A stretch of 64,000 bases of DNA from Hymenobacter negativus (GTDB lineage: Bacteria > Bacteroidota > Bacteroidia > Cytophagales > Hymenobacteraceae): positions 603,070 to 667,069 of the forward strand of contig NZ_JAGETZ010000003.1 in assembly GCF_017571495.1 (NCBI RefSeq), in the 5' to 3' direction. Below the pieces are notes generated by a model that was not told where the DNA came from, ran no database searches, and saw only the letters and a program-made list of their open reading frames with translations. This document shows, one piece after another, positions 42,629 through 50,146 of this stretch (the stretch's first letter is position 1; every line of letters starts with the position of its first letter). A program made the translations under genes and the position numbers.

Positions 42629-43930
42629 ATGAAAGAAGATTTCCTCCATTACGTCTGGCAGCACCAGTACTTCGACAAGGCCGACCTGCGCACGGCCGAT
42701 GGTGAGGAAATCCAGGTATTGCGCCCTGGCCAGCGCAACGCCGACGCAGGCCCTGACTTCCTGAATGCCCGCCTGCGCATTGGTGAAGTAGAGTGGAACG
42801 GCGCCGTAGAAATTCACCTGCGAGCGTCGGATTGGAACCGCCATCGGCACCAGACTGACCCGAAATACGACCAGGTTATCCTGCATGTAGTGGGCACCCA
42901 TGATGCCGAAATAGCCCGTACTAACGGCAGCCACATCCCGGCCCTGGCTTTGCAGACACGCCTGGCGCCTGAGCTGCTAGCCCGCTACATGGCCTTGGTC
43001 GAAGCACCGGCCGCAGCCCCACTGCCCTGCGCGCCGTTGCTCGGCTTGGTGCCCGAAATCAGCAAAACCATGATGACCGAACGCGCGCTATTGGAACGGG
43101 TAGAGCGCAAGGCTGATGCCATCATGGAGCTGCACCAAACATTGGGGCAGGACTGGGAAGCCACTGCTTACCATGCCTTAATGGCCGCTTTCGGCTTTCA
43201 AAAAAACAGCGAGCCCCTGGCCCGTCTGGCTAAAGCGCTGCCGCTGGCCGTGCTGCGCCGCCACCGCCACGACCGGCGCCAGCTTGAAGCCCTGCTGTTT
43301 GGACAGGCGGGTTTTCTAATCGAAAATACGGAGACAGCAGCTGATGGCTATATCCAGGACCTGAGGCAGGAGCACGAGTTCCTGCGGCATAAATACAGCT
43401 TGGGTGCTGCAGCGTTGGCCGTGCACGAGTGGAACTACCTGCGTCTGCGGCCGGCCAATTTTCCGCCCGTGCGCCTGGGCCAGCTGGTGGGCCTGCTGCA
43501 TGTGCGTCCGGCATTATTCGACGCGCTGCTCACGGCCCAAAGTGTGACCGCGCTGACGGAGTTTTTTCAAGCGCCCGCACCGGAATACTGGCGCACGCAC
43601 TTCCGTCCCGGCCGGCCCGGTAAAGTCCCGGGCTTGGGCAAAGCCAGTATCGACCTGCTCATTACGAACGTGGTGGTGCCGCTGCGGGTAGCCTATGCCC
43701 GCTACGTGGACAAGCCCGAAGTAATAGAAAGCAGCGTGGCTTTGCTAAACGAGCTGCCCGCCGAGCATAACCAGTACACCGATGTATACGAGGCGCTTGG
43801 CTTTACACATCGCACAGCGGCCGACTCGCAGGGACTGCTGGCGCTGCACAAAAGCTACTGTGCCCCACGCCGCTGCCTACACTGTACCATTGGCAGCCGC
43901 TTGGTGCAACAACCCCGCATAGCCCGATGA
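42629..43930 (+). CDS. DUF2851 family protein
   Basis: A 433-residue protein of a Bacteroidota-typical family of unknown function. The N-terminal MKEDFLHYVWQHQYFDKADLRTADGEEIQVLRPGQRNADAGPDFLNARLRIG pattern, EIHLRASDWNRHRHQTDPKYDQVILHVV and a C-terminal HKSYCAPRRCLHCTIG cysteine cluster are characteristic. The GPDF...E-x-H pattern hints at a nuclease-like core, which is inference only. Its stop overlaps the start of the next membrane-protein gene by 4 nt (ATGA), so the two are translationally coupled. A GTACTTTG-like promoter relic lies just before the ATG, after the hairpin element. Confidence 0.88.
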   Translation: MKEDFLHYVWQHQYFDKADLRTADGEEIQVLRPGQRNADAGPDFLNARLRIGEVEWNGAVEIHLRASDWNRHRHQTDPKYDQVILHVVGTHDAEIARTNGSHIPALALQTRLAPELLARYMALVEAPAAAPLPCAPLLGLVPEISKTMMTERALLERVERKADAIMELHQTLGQDWEATAYHALMAAFGFQKNSEPLARLAKALPLAVLRRHRHDRRQLEALLFGQAGFLIENTETAADGYIQDLRQEHEFLRHKYSLGAAALAVHEWNYLRLRPANFPPVRLGQLVGLLHVRPALFDALLTAQSVTALTEFFQAPAPEYWRTHFRPGRPGKVPGLGKASIDLLITNVVVPLRVAYARYVDKPEVIESSVALLNELPAEHNQYTDVYEALGFTHRTAADSQGLLALHKSYCAPRRCLHCTIGSRLVQQPRIAR

Positions 43931-45237
43931 AAATATTTGTTGCTGTTCTGGTTAATCTGGGGTTGCTGGCGGTTCTGGTGCCGTGGCTGCGGCGGCAATG
44001 GCAGTGGGCCGGGCCGGGGTGGTGGCGAATCGCATTTGTGCTGGGACTGGCCTTGCGGCTGGCCGTAGCCACGGTGCGCAACTGGCTGCTGCTGCACGAT
44101 GCAGAATACATGCACCGCATGGGAAAGTACATCACCAGCCTTCTCTGGACGGACCGGTCAGCCTTCTGGCATACCTTCACGGATTCGGTGGTTGTCTTTC
44201 AGTTTAGCACCTACCAGGCCATGTATCAGAGCACTTCTAATACTTGGTTTCTGATAAAAATACTGGCGCTGCTGAATCTAGGGTCGTTGAGCAGTGGCCT
44301 AGTAAACAGTTTGTACTTAAGCCTGTTTACATTTATAGGGTGCTGGCAACTGGTGCGTGCCCTTGCTGTTTGCCTGCCTCGTACCCCCGCCGGAGCTGGC
44401 ATAATGGCCTTCCTGCTGTGGCCGACGGTGTGGTTCTGGGACACGGGCCTGAGCAAGGAAGCCGTGCTGCTGGGCAGCGGTGCTTGGCTGGTGGCGCGGG
44501 TGTTGCACGCCTTATACGGTATGCGCGAATCCGCCGGGGGCCGGCAGTGGGTGGGGTGGTGGATGGGCACCATTGCCTTGGCGGTGCTGCACTTTTATGT
44601 ACGCTATTTCTTTGCCATGCCACTTCTCGGCGTGTTGTTGGGCATTGGGCTTGCGCATGGATTGCAGCACATCGGGCTGGGCCGGCGGTATTGGGTGCAG
44701 GCGTTAGCCTTAGCGGCTGTGCTAGGCGCCGGGTTGTGGCTGGCACCGCAGCTGAGCGTGGCGTTTCGCATCAATAAGTTTACCCACCAGGTGGTGCGGG
44801 TATATGCCGATGAAATAGAGCACACCGATGGACGGCCCCACATTACCTATCCCGACCTGCGCCCCACCGTCGAGAGCATGGTTGCTCATGCTCCGCGGGC
44901 AGCGCTCAACACCTTTACTCGCCCGTGGCTGGGGGAAGCCCGACAGCCAATGTATATAGCTGCGAGCCTCGAAAATCTAATAATGATAGGGCTGTCAGCC
45001 GTGGCCTTACTGGCCCTGGCGCGGGGGAAAGGAGGACATTGCCCTTTTATATGGGGATTAGGAATAGGTATTTTCTGCCTTATCCTGGCCATGCTGGTAG
45101 GGCTGACAACCCCTAATTTCGGCCTTCTGAGCCGGTACCGAAGCGAAATAATTCCCTTTTTCGTCTTGCTGCTGCTGCAAAATGATTACGCGGCAGCCCG
45201 ATTGCGCTGGCTGGCGCACAGCAAGGCGGCTGATTGA
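43927..45237 (+). CDS. polytopic membrane protein, unknown function
   Basis: A 436-residue membrane protein with about ten hydrophobic segments (for example IFVAVLVNLGLLAVLVPWL, IAFVLGLALRLAVATV, IMAFLLWPTVWFW, VQALALAAVLGAGLWLA, GLGIGIFCLILAMLVGL). A large loop between about 270 and 330 contains TFTRPWLGEARQPMY. The layout, with an acidic first loop (HDAEYMHRMGKYI) and WFWDTGLSKEAV, recalls GT-C or polymer-export membrane enzymes, but no motif allows assignment. It overlaps the DUF2851 gene by 4 nt. Confidence 0.7.
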   Translation: MKIFVAVLVNLGLLAVLVPWLRRQWQWAGPGWWRIAFVLGLALRLAVATVRNWLLLHDAEYMHRMGKYITSLLWTDRSAFWHTFTDSVVVFQFSTYQAMYQSTSNTWFLIKILALLNLGSLSSGLVNSLYLSLFTFIGCWQLVRALAVCLPRTPAGAGIMAFLLWPTVWFWDTGLSKEAVLLGSGAWLVARVLHALYGMRESAGGRQWVGWWMGTIALAVLHFYVRYFFAMPLLGVLLGIGLAHGLQHIGLGRRYWVQALALAAVLGAGLWLAPQLSVAFRINKFTHQVVRVYADEIEHTDGRPHITYPDLRPTVESMVAHAPRAALNTFTRPWLGEARQPMYIAASLENLIMIGLSAVALLALARGKGGHCPFIWGLGIGIFCLILAMLVGLTTPNFGLLSRYRSEIIPFFVLLLLQNDYAAARLRWLAHSKAAD

Positions 45238-45282
45238 GCACGCCTGCCTATCCATTGCCAAAGCCCAGCCCGGCAGGTATCG

Positions 45283-45290
45283 TAACTTTG
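45283..45290 (+). promoter_or_regulatory. -7 box for the NeuD-like gene
   Basis: TAACTTTG is a perfect TAnnTTTG match 66 bases upstream of the ATG at 45357. Confidence 0.5.
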
Positions 45291-45356
45291 TAGCCCGCTC
45301 AGTTGTCATAAGGCGCTATATCACTCGCGTCCGAGCGCAACCCTGTCCGTTTCTTT

Positions 45357-45989
45357 ATGGAAAATCCTGTTATCATTCTTGGTGCTCAAACCGTAGGCAC
45401 CGCCGCCCTCGATGCCTTTCTCTCCAACGACGTGGTCGTTTACTGCTTGCTCGACGACGATAAAAAGCTGCAAGGCACCGAACTGCTCGACGTGCCCGTG
45501 ATGGGCAACACCGACGATGGCGAACTGCTGAAACTGCTCGGTAAAAAGTGCGAAGTCTTCGTCGCTACCGAGGACACCGCCAGCCGCCGCAGCCTCACCG
45601 AAATGCTGCGTACCGAGTACGAAGCCGTGCCTGTCAACGCCATTCACGAGCGCGCCAGCGTATCCAACCACGCCACACTGGGCCATGGCAACTACATCGG
45701 TCCCAATGCTGTGGTTGCTGCCACCGCCACCCTCGGCGACGGCTGCCTGGTGGGGGCTAATGCCGTAGTAGAAGCCCGCGCCACCGTGGGTAGCTTCTCT
45801 CAATTGGGTAGTGGGGCCCTGCTTGGGGCCGACGTACAGGTTGGCGAATTGGCCTTCGTTGGCGCGGGGGCCGTTGTAGTTGCTGGCGTTAAAATCGGCG
45901 ATAAAGCCCGCATCGGCGCTGGCTCCGTAGTAGTGGCCGATGTGCCCAACGGCCAAACCGTATTCGGCAACCCGGCAGTGAAAGTATAA
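45357..45989 (+). CDS. NeuD/PglD-family sugar O- or N-acyltransferase
   Basis: A 210-residue trimeric left-handed beta-helix acyltransferase. The N-terminal Rossmann-like half VIILGAQTVGTAALDAFLSN (about 5-24) binds the nucleotide-linked sugar. The C-terminal half (about 100-205) is a hexapeptide-repeat helix (ATLGHGNYIGPNAVVAATATLGDGCLVGANAVV and so on), and ends GNPAVKV as in NeuD/PglD. Relatives acetylate sialic acid or bacillosamine precursors. No other glycan genes are immediately adjacent, so the acceptor is unknown; the sugar amidotransferase 5 kb away is a possible partner. Confidence 0.87.
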   Translation: MENPVIILGAQTVGTAALDAFLSNDVVVYCLLDDDKKLQGTELLDVPVMGNTDDGELLKLLGKKCEVFVATEDTASRRSLTEMLRTEYEAVPVNAIHERASVSNHATLGHGNYIGPNAVVAATATLGDGCLVGANAVVEARATVGSFSQLGSGALLGADVQVGELAFVGAGAVVVAGVKIGDKARIGAGSVVVADVPNGQTVFGNPAVKV

Positions 45990-45998
45990 TATCTTTTG

Positions 45999-46077
45999 AG
46001 CGGTTGGCTTATAGCTATTGGCTGTTAACCTTTGTGCATCCAGAGCAATAGCCAGCTTCAGCTAGAAGCCAACCGCT
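45999..46077. repeat. intergenic inverted repeat, TTGGCT word family
   Basis: Left arm 45999-46015 (AGCGGTTGGCTTATAGC) pairs with right arm 46061-46077 (GCTAGAAGCCAACCGCT) with one mismatch. The inner part carries further complementary words (GCTATTGGC, GCAATAGCC). It fills most of the NeuD-like/trhO spacer. Confidence 0.75.
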
Positions 46078-46098
46078 ATAAGCTCACAGCTAAAGAAT

Positions 46099-47043
46099 AT
46101 GTATCAGGTTCTTCTTTATTACTGCTATACGCCCATCGATAACCCGGAACAGTTTCGGGACGAGCACCACCGGTTGTGCTTGGAGTTGGATTTGCGCGGC
46201 CGCATCATTGTCGCGGCCGAGGGGCTGAATGGCACGGTGTCGGGCACGCGCGAAAGCTGCGCGGCTTACATGGCAGCCGTGAAAGCCGACCCGCGTTTCG
46301 ACGCCCTAGAGTTTAAGATTGATGAAGTGGAAGGCCACACCTTTCAAAAGCTGCACGTGCGCGTGAAGCCGGAAATCGTGCACAGCAGCCTGCATCATGT
46401 GCGGCCTCACGAAAAAACCGGCCAGCACCTTTCGCCCGAAGAATTCAAGGCCCTTAAGGACCGAGACGATGTGGTGGTGGTGGATGTACGCTCCGATTAT
46501 GAGTACAACCTTGGCCGCTTCAAAAATGCCGTGACGCTGGACATGGAAAACTTCCGCGACTTCCCCGAGCGTGTAGAACGCCTAAAGGAATTCAAGGACA
46601 AGAAAATCCTGACTTACTGCACTGGCGGTGTGAAGTGCGAAAAAGCCAGCGCCTACCTCCTGGAGCAGGGTTTCGAAAACGTGTACCAGCTGCACGGCGG
46701 CATCATTAAATACGGGATTGAGGCTGGGGGGGAGGATTTTGACGGCCAGTGCTACGTGTTCGATAACCGCGTAGCCGTGGATGTGAACCGCGTGAACCCG
46801 ACCGTTATTTCGTTGTGCCAGCACTGTCACGAGCCCAGCAACCGTCTCATCAACTGCGCCAACCCGCACTGCAACGCCCACCTGCCGCTCTGCGAAGCCT
46901 GCGGTGAAGCCCTGCAAGGCGCCTGCTCGGAAGCTTGCGCCACAAACCCCGATAAGCGCGTATACGACGGCACCGGCTCCTATCCCAAGCTCAGCAACCA
47001 CTACAACCCTGCGCAGGGGCTGGCGTCTTACGCCAAGTCTTAA
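46099..47043 (+). CDS. trhO: tRNA uridine(34) hydroxylase TrhO (rhodanese family)
   Basis: A 314-residue YceA/TrhO protein, which hydroxylates U34 of tRNA on the way to 5-oxyacetyl-uridine. The N-terminal acylphosphatase-like region is about 1-95. The rhodanese domain at about 110-210 has the active-site loop TYCTGGVKCEKAS with Cys174. The C-terminal third holds a cysteine-rich cluster (CQHCHEPSNRLINC, CNAHLPLCEACG, CSEAC) likely to bind zinc. The length is normal for the family. It is followed by another intergenic repeat element. Confidence 0.93.
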   Translation: MYQVLLYYCYTPIDNPEQFRDEHHRLCLELDLRGRIIVAAEGLNGTVSGTRESCAAYMAAVKADPRFDALEFKIDEVEGHTFQKLHVRVKPEIVHSSLHHVRPHEKTGQHLSPEEFKALKDRDDVVVVDVRSDYEYNLGRFKNAVTLDMENFRDFPERVERLKEFKDKKILTYCTGGVKCEKASAYLLEQGFENVYQLHGGIIKYGIEAGGEDFDGQCYVFDNRVAVDVNRVNPTVISLCQHCHEPSNRLINCANPHCNAHLPLCEACGEALQGACSEACATNPDKRVYDGTGSYPKLSNHYNPAQGLASYAKS

Positions 47044-47143
47044 TCAGGAATGAAGAATGAGGGATAAAGCATTGGCAGATGGCCAATTTTTCCATTCTCC
47101 GTTCCTGCCTATAATACTTCATTCCTCTCGCTTCATTCCTCTT
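47043..47143. repeat. intergenic element, AATGAGGAATGA word family
   Basis: The left end AATCAGGAATGAAGAATGAG is 18/20 identical to the element at 1993. A hairpin ATTGGC-AGATG-GCCAAT lies at the centre, and the right end carries the complement words CTTCATTCCTC. It fills the whole spacer up to the next ATG. Confidence 0.65.
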
Positions 47144-47148
47144 TAAAA

Positions 47149-48018
47149 ATGATTCCCGCCTCCGAGCTCATCCTCAACCCTGACGGCAGTGTTTACCACC
47201 TCAACCTGCTGCCCGACCATATTTCCGATACCATCCTCACCGTGGGCGACCCCGGCCGGGTGGCGCAGGTAAGCCGTCATTTCGACTCCATCGAGTTCGA
47301 GGGCACGCACCGCGAATTTGTGACGCACGTGGGCTACTACCGGGGCAAGCGCCTGACCGTGCTCAGCACCGGCATGGGCACCGACAACATCGACATCGTC
47401 ATGAATGAACTCGATGCGTTGGTCAACATCGACTTTCTGGCCCGCACTGTGCGTCCTGAGGAAGAGCGCATGAGCCTGCGCATCATCCGGCTGGGCACCA
47501 GCGGCAGCTTGCAGGCCGAGGTGCCCATTGGGGCGCTACTGGCCACCGAGCACGCCGTGGGGCTCGACAGCCTCGCTCAGTTCTACCCACTGATGGAAAC
47601 CGGCCTGGAAACCCAGATTGCCACCGAGCTTCAGCAGACACTGGCGCTGCCGTTTGCACCCTACGTAGTGCGCGGCTCCGACCTGCTGCGCGAGCAGATT
47701 GGCGCAGGCATGGTGATGGGCAACACGCTTACCTGCCCCGGTTTCTATGGCCCACAGGGCCGCAGCCTGCGCCTCCCACTGCGCCAGCCCGACTACATTG
47801 CCCGCCTCCAGAATTTCCGCCACCACAGTGGCGAGGGCGAGTTCCGCCTCAGCAACTTTGAGATGGAAACGGCCGGCTACTATGCCCTGGGCCGCCTGCT
47901 GGGCCATGAGGTGTTATCAGTAAATGCCATTGTAGCCAACCGCGCCACCGGCGAATTCGCCGAGAATTCCAGCGCCGTGGTCGATGCCATGATTGAGCGC
48001 ACTTTGCAGCGGCTGTAA
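47149..48018 (+). CDS. nucleoside phosphorylase (uridine phosphorylase-like)
   Basis: A 289-residue member of the PNP/UDP family, which splits nucleosides with phosphate. ILTVGDPGRVAQVSRHF near 27-43 is the phosphate-binding glycine loop, VLSTGMGTDNIDIVMNEL near 69 and RLGTSGSLQ near 107 are family strings, and NFEMETAGYYALGRLLGHEV near 226 carries the ribose-binding Glu-Met-Glu. The overall form is closest to uridine phosphorylase. Position next to trhO is not functionally informative. The convergent neighbour is separated by a perfect hairpin. Confidence 0.9.
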   Translation: MIPASELILNPDGSVYHLNLLPDHISDTILTVGDPGRVAQVSRHFDSIEFEGTHREFVTHVGYYRGKRLTVLSTGMGTDNIDIVMNELDALVNIDFLARTVRPEEERMSLRIIRLGTSGSLQAEVPIGALLATEHAVGLDSLAQFYPLMETGLETQIATELQQTLALPFAPYVVRGSDLLREQIGAGMVMGNTLTCPGFYGPQGRSLRLPLRQPDYIARLQNFRHHSGEGEFRLSNFEMETAGYYALGRLLGHEVLSVNAIVANRATGEFAENSSAVVDAMIERTLQRL

Positions 48019-48038
48019 AACAACCGCACAGAAGAAAA

Positions 48039-48092
48039 GCAAAAGCAGACCGTCATGCCGAGCGTAGTCGAGGCATGACGGTCTGCTTTTGC
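48039..48092. terminator. perfect hairpin with GTCATGCCGAGC words, probable bidirectional terminator
   Basis: A perfect 21-bp stem (GCAAAAGCAGACCGTCATGCC and its complement) with a 12-nt loop GAGCGTAGTCGA lies between convergent genes, and the T-rich right side (TGCTTTTGC) could terminate. The loop and arm words match the GTCAT-YTGAGC repeat family seen at 42520 and 56739. Confidence 0.75.
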
Positions 48093-48104
48093 GTTACAGT
48101 TAGC

Positions 48105-48410
48105 TTAATAGAAATCAAACCCCAACACGGCCCGTAACGGCAGCGAAGCGCCCGATTTGAGGGTGAGGTGGTCAGCGTCAGCGGCCCAGACGGTGGTGGC
48201 CATGCGCTTGGTGGCGCCGTCGGCCGTTTTGAAGTAGATGTCGAGCTTGCCGTGGTAGGCATTGCCGAGCGTTACGGCACGGTCGGCGTCGGCGCGGCGG
48301 CTCTGGCGGGCAGCTAGGTCAGTGAGGACGTCTTCGTGGTCAAATTGGAGGTTGGTAATGTCTTCTTTCTCAACAATTTCGATGGAAGTAGCGACAGGGA
48401 TAAAGGACAT
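48105..48410 (-). CDS. hypothetical protein
   Basis: A 101-residue protein with no signal peptide or membrane segment. The sequence (MSFIPVATSIEIVEKEDIT, later GNAYHGKLDIYFKTADGATKRMATTVWAADADHLTLKSGASLPLRAVLGFDFY) alternates as if to form a small beta-rich domain, with the C-terminus reminiscent of a single barrel fold. I do not recognise the family. It lies between a convergent nucleoside phosphorylase gene and the LuxC-like gene on the same strand. Confidence 0.75.
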   Translation of the reverse strand: MSFIPVATSIEIVEKEDITNLQFDHEDVLTDLAARQSRRADADRAVTLGNAYHGKLDIYFKTADGATKRMATTVWAADADHLTLKSGASLPLRAVLGFDFY

Positions 48411-48502
48411 GGCGAAAAAAGCAGGGGGTGAGGGGGAAAAAGGGTGGCAACTGTCTTACAAACGATAAAATAACCCCATCGGTCTAATTGTTTGATGAAG
48501 TT

Positions 48503-49516
48503 CTAGAGCAGCTGTGCCAGAAACTCCATCGTATCTATCCGGTCGGCGTACTCTGCCACGCCAGGCGATTGGGCTTGGCCAAATGGCAGACTGCCCGCAA
48601 ACCGTGCCCCAGCCGAAACCACGCACTGCGTTTGCGCAGCCACATCGGTAAGCTGGTCCACCAGGTCAATTTCGCTGGTATACTCCCCGTAGTGCACCAC
48701 CGAAATGGGCGATACCAGCGCTTGGCTGCGCGTGAAAAGCAGAAAGCCGGTATCGTAGTGCGGCACGGCATTCACCAGCATAATACTCTTGTTGTAGTCG
48801 TAGTTGTTGTTGTATTTGTGGTGGTTGATTACACCCTCGCCTACTTGCAGGGCATCGAGCAACGGCACAAAATCGTAGCCTTCCGGCACGAATACCTTGC
48901 TCACGTTGCGGCAGCCCAGCCCGTAATATTGAAAAATATCGGGACCCAGCAAAGCCAGCTCCGAGCTGGTTTCCTGACCCGTGAGGACGGCCACGCTGGT
49001 ACGGTTGCGCCGGATGAGGTGGGGCCGCTTGCCGAAATAAAACTCAAAGTAGCGCGCCGTATTATCCGAGCCGGTGGCGATGAAGGCGTCGGCCGCATTC
49101 AGGCGCGGCAGCACCTTAATATATTCAACGAAACGAGGCTCCAACGTAGCCAGCTCTTCCATCAGCCACAGCATCAGTACCGTATCGTCGGCGCTGAGCT
49201 TGGCCAACAGTACATGGCCGCTCAGCAGCACGCACAGCAGGTCGTGGAAGCCTACCATGGGAATATTGCCGGCCATCACCACGCCAATCTGGCGCACGGT
49301 GGTGGGCTCGGGAGGGTAGCGGGCGGCCCAGCGGCGCAGGGGCTCTTCGGCCAGCAGGTGGGCAATGCCGTGCATAGCGGCCGCTACATTAGGCTGGTCA
49401 AACCAGCCATTCTGGTTGCGGGCCCGGGCGGCCAAGGCCGCAATTTCATCGGTGGAAATGGTGGTGAGGCGTTGGCCCAGGGCCACGAAGGCAGCAAGTC
49501 GTTCGGAGTGATTCAT
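48503..49516 (-). CDS. LuxC-like acyl-CoA reductase
   Basis: A 337-residue aldehyde-dehydrogenase-superfamily protein of the acyl-CoA reductase (LuxC) type. VGVVMAGNIPMVGFHDLLCVLLSG near 89-112, VEYIKVLPRLNAADAFIATGSDNTARYFEFYF near 130-161 and the GLGCRNVSKVFVP catalytic-Cys region near 204 fit the family. It would reduce activated fatty acyl groups to aldehydes; the precise substrate is unknown. It diverges from a 2[4Fe-4S] ferredoxin gene about 200 bp away, so a shared redox role is possible but unproven. Confidence 0.88.
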   Translation of the reverse strand: MNHSERLAAFVALGQRLTTISTDEIAALAARARNQNGWFDQPNVAAAMHGIAHLLAEEPLRRWAARYPPEPTTVRQIGVVMAGNIPMVGFHDLLCVLLSGHVLLAKLSADDTVLMLWLMEELATLEPRFVEYIKVLPRLNAADAFIATGSDNTARYFEFYFGKRPHLIRRNRTSVAVLTGQETSSELALLGPDIFQYYGLGCRNVSKVFVPEGYDFVPLLDALQVGEGVINHHKYNNNYDYNKSIMLVNAVPHYDTGFLLFTRSQALVSPISVVHYGEYTSEIDLVDQLTDVAAQTQCVVSAGARFAGSLPFGQAQSPGVAEYADRIDTMEFLAQLL

Positions 49517-49612
49517 GCGAAAAAAGGCCGGCTGGCGCGCCAGTATTGGCGCAGCACCGGAAGATTACCCGGCAAAATTGGTCGAAACCGTGCGAAGCCA
49601 GCTGTTGTTGGT

Positions 49613-49620
49613 TAATTTTG
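49613..49620 (+). promoter_or_regulatory. -7 box for the ferredoxin gene
   Basis: TAATTTTG is a full TAnnTTTG match in the divergent spacer, about 98 bases before the ferredoxin ATG. Confidence 0.4.
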
Positions 49621-49718
49621 TGGCACCAAAGAACGGCGCGGACCCAGCGTTTTACGTAAAGTCTGCTGCTCACGCTTTGGTTTCTCCCTTCACCTCGAAT
49701 TTCTCTCCCCGACGCCCT

Positions 49719-50069
49719 ATGGCCATCATGATAACCGACGAGTGCATCAACTGCGGTGCCTGCGAGCCGGAATGCCCCAACAACGCTATTTACGAAGGTG
49801 GTGCCCAGTGGCGCTGGGCCGATGGCACCAGCCTCAAGGAAGTAGTTACTACGTCCGGCGCTACGGAGGCTGGCACAGCGCCTCACACCCCGGTTTCGGA
49901 CGAATATTACTACATCGTAACCGACAAATGCACCGAGTGTGTGGGCTTCCACGAAGAGCCGCAGTGTGCAGCCGTGTGCCCCGTCGACTGCTGCGTGGAT
50001 GACCCCGACCACCGCGAAACCCGCGAGCGTTTACTCGAAAAGAAAGAATGGCTGCACCTAGCTGCATAA
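49719..50069 (+). CDS. 2[4Fe-4S] ferredoxin
   Basis: A 116-residue electron-transfer protein. The first cluster is CINCGACEPECP at 9-20 (CxxCxxCxxxCP). The second is CTECVGFHEEPQCAAVCP (CxxCx8CxxxCP), a spacing seen in clostridial-type and FdxA-like ferredoxins. About 45 intervening residues carry no cysteine. The C-terminal 25 residues are charged. The start MAIMITDEC directly precedes the first cluster, as is usual. It probably donates electrons to a low-potential enzyme; the partner is unknown. It is divergent from the acyl-CoA reductase and ends in a strong terminator. Confidence 0.9.
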   Translation: MAIMITDECINCGACEPECPNNAIYEGGAQWRWADGTSLKEVVTTSGATEAGTAPHTPVSDEYYYIVTDKCTECVGFHEEPQCAAVCPVDCCVDDPDHRETRERLLEKKEWLHLAA

Positions 50070-50091
50070 GCAGCCAGAACAGGCATTCAGT

Positions 50092-50129
50092 AAAAAGGCC
50101 GCTTCCTGATATAGGAAGCGGCCTTTTTA
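50092..50129. terminator. bidirectional intrinsic terminator
   Basis: The perfect stem AAAAAGGCCGCTTCCT/AGGAAGCGGCCTTTTT with loop GATAT lies between the convergent ferredoxin and amidotransferase genes. Confidence 0.92.
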
Positions 50130-50146
50130 CGTTGGTTTAGTCAGGC

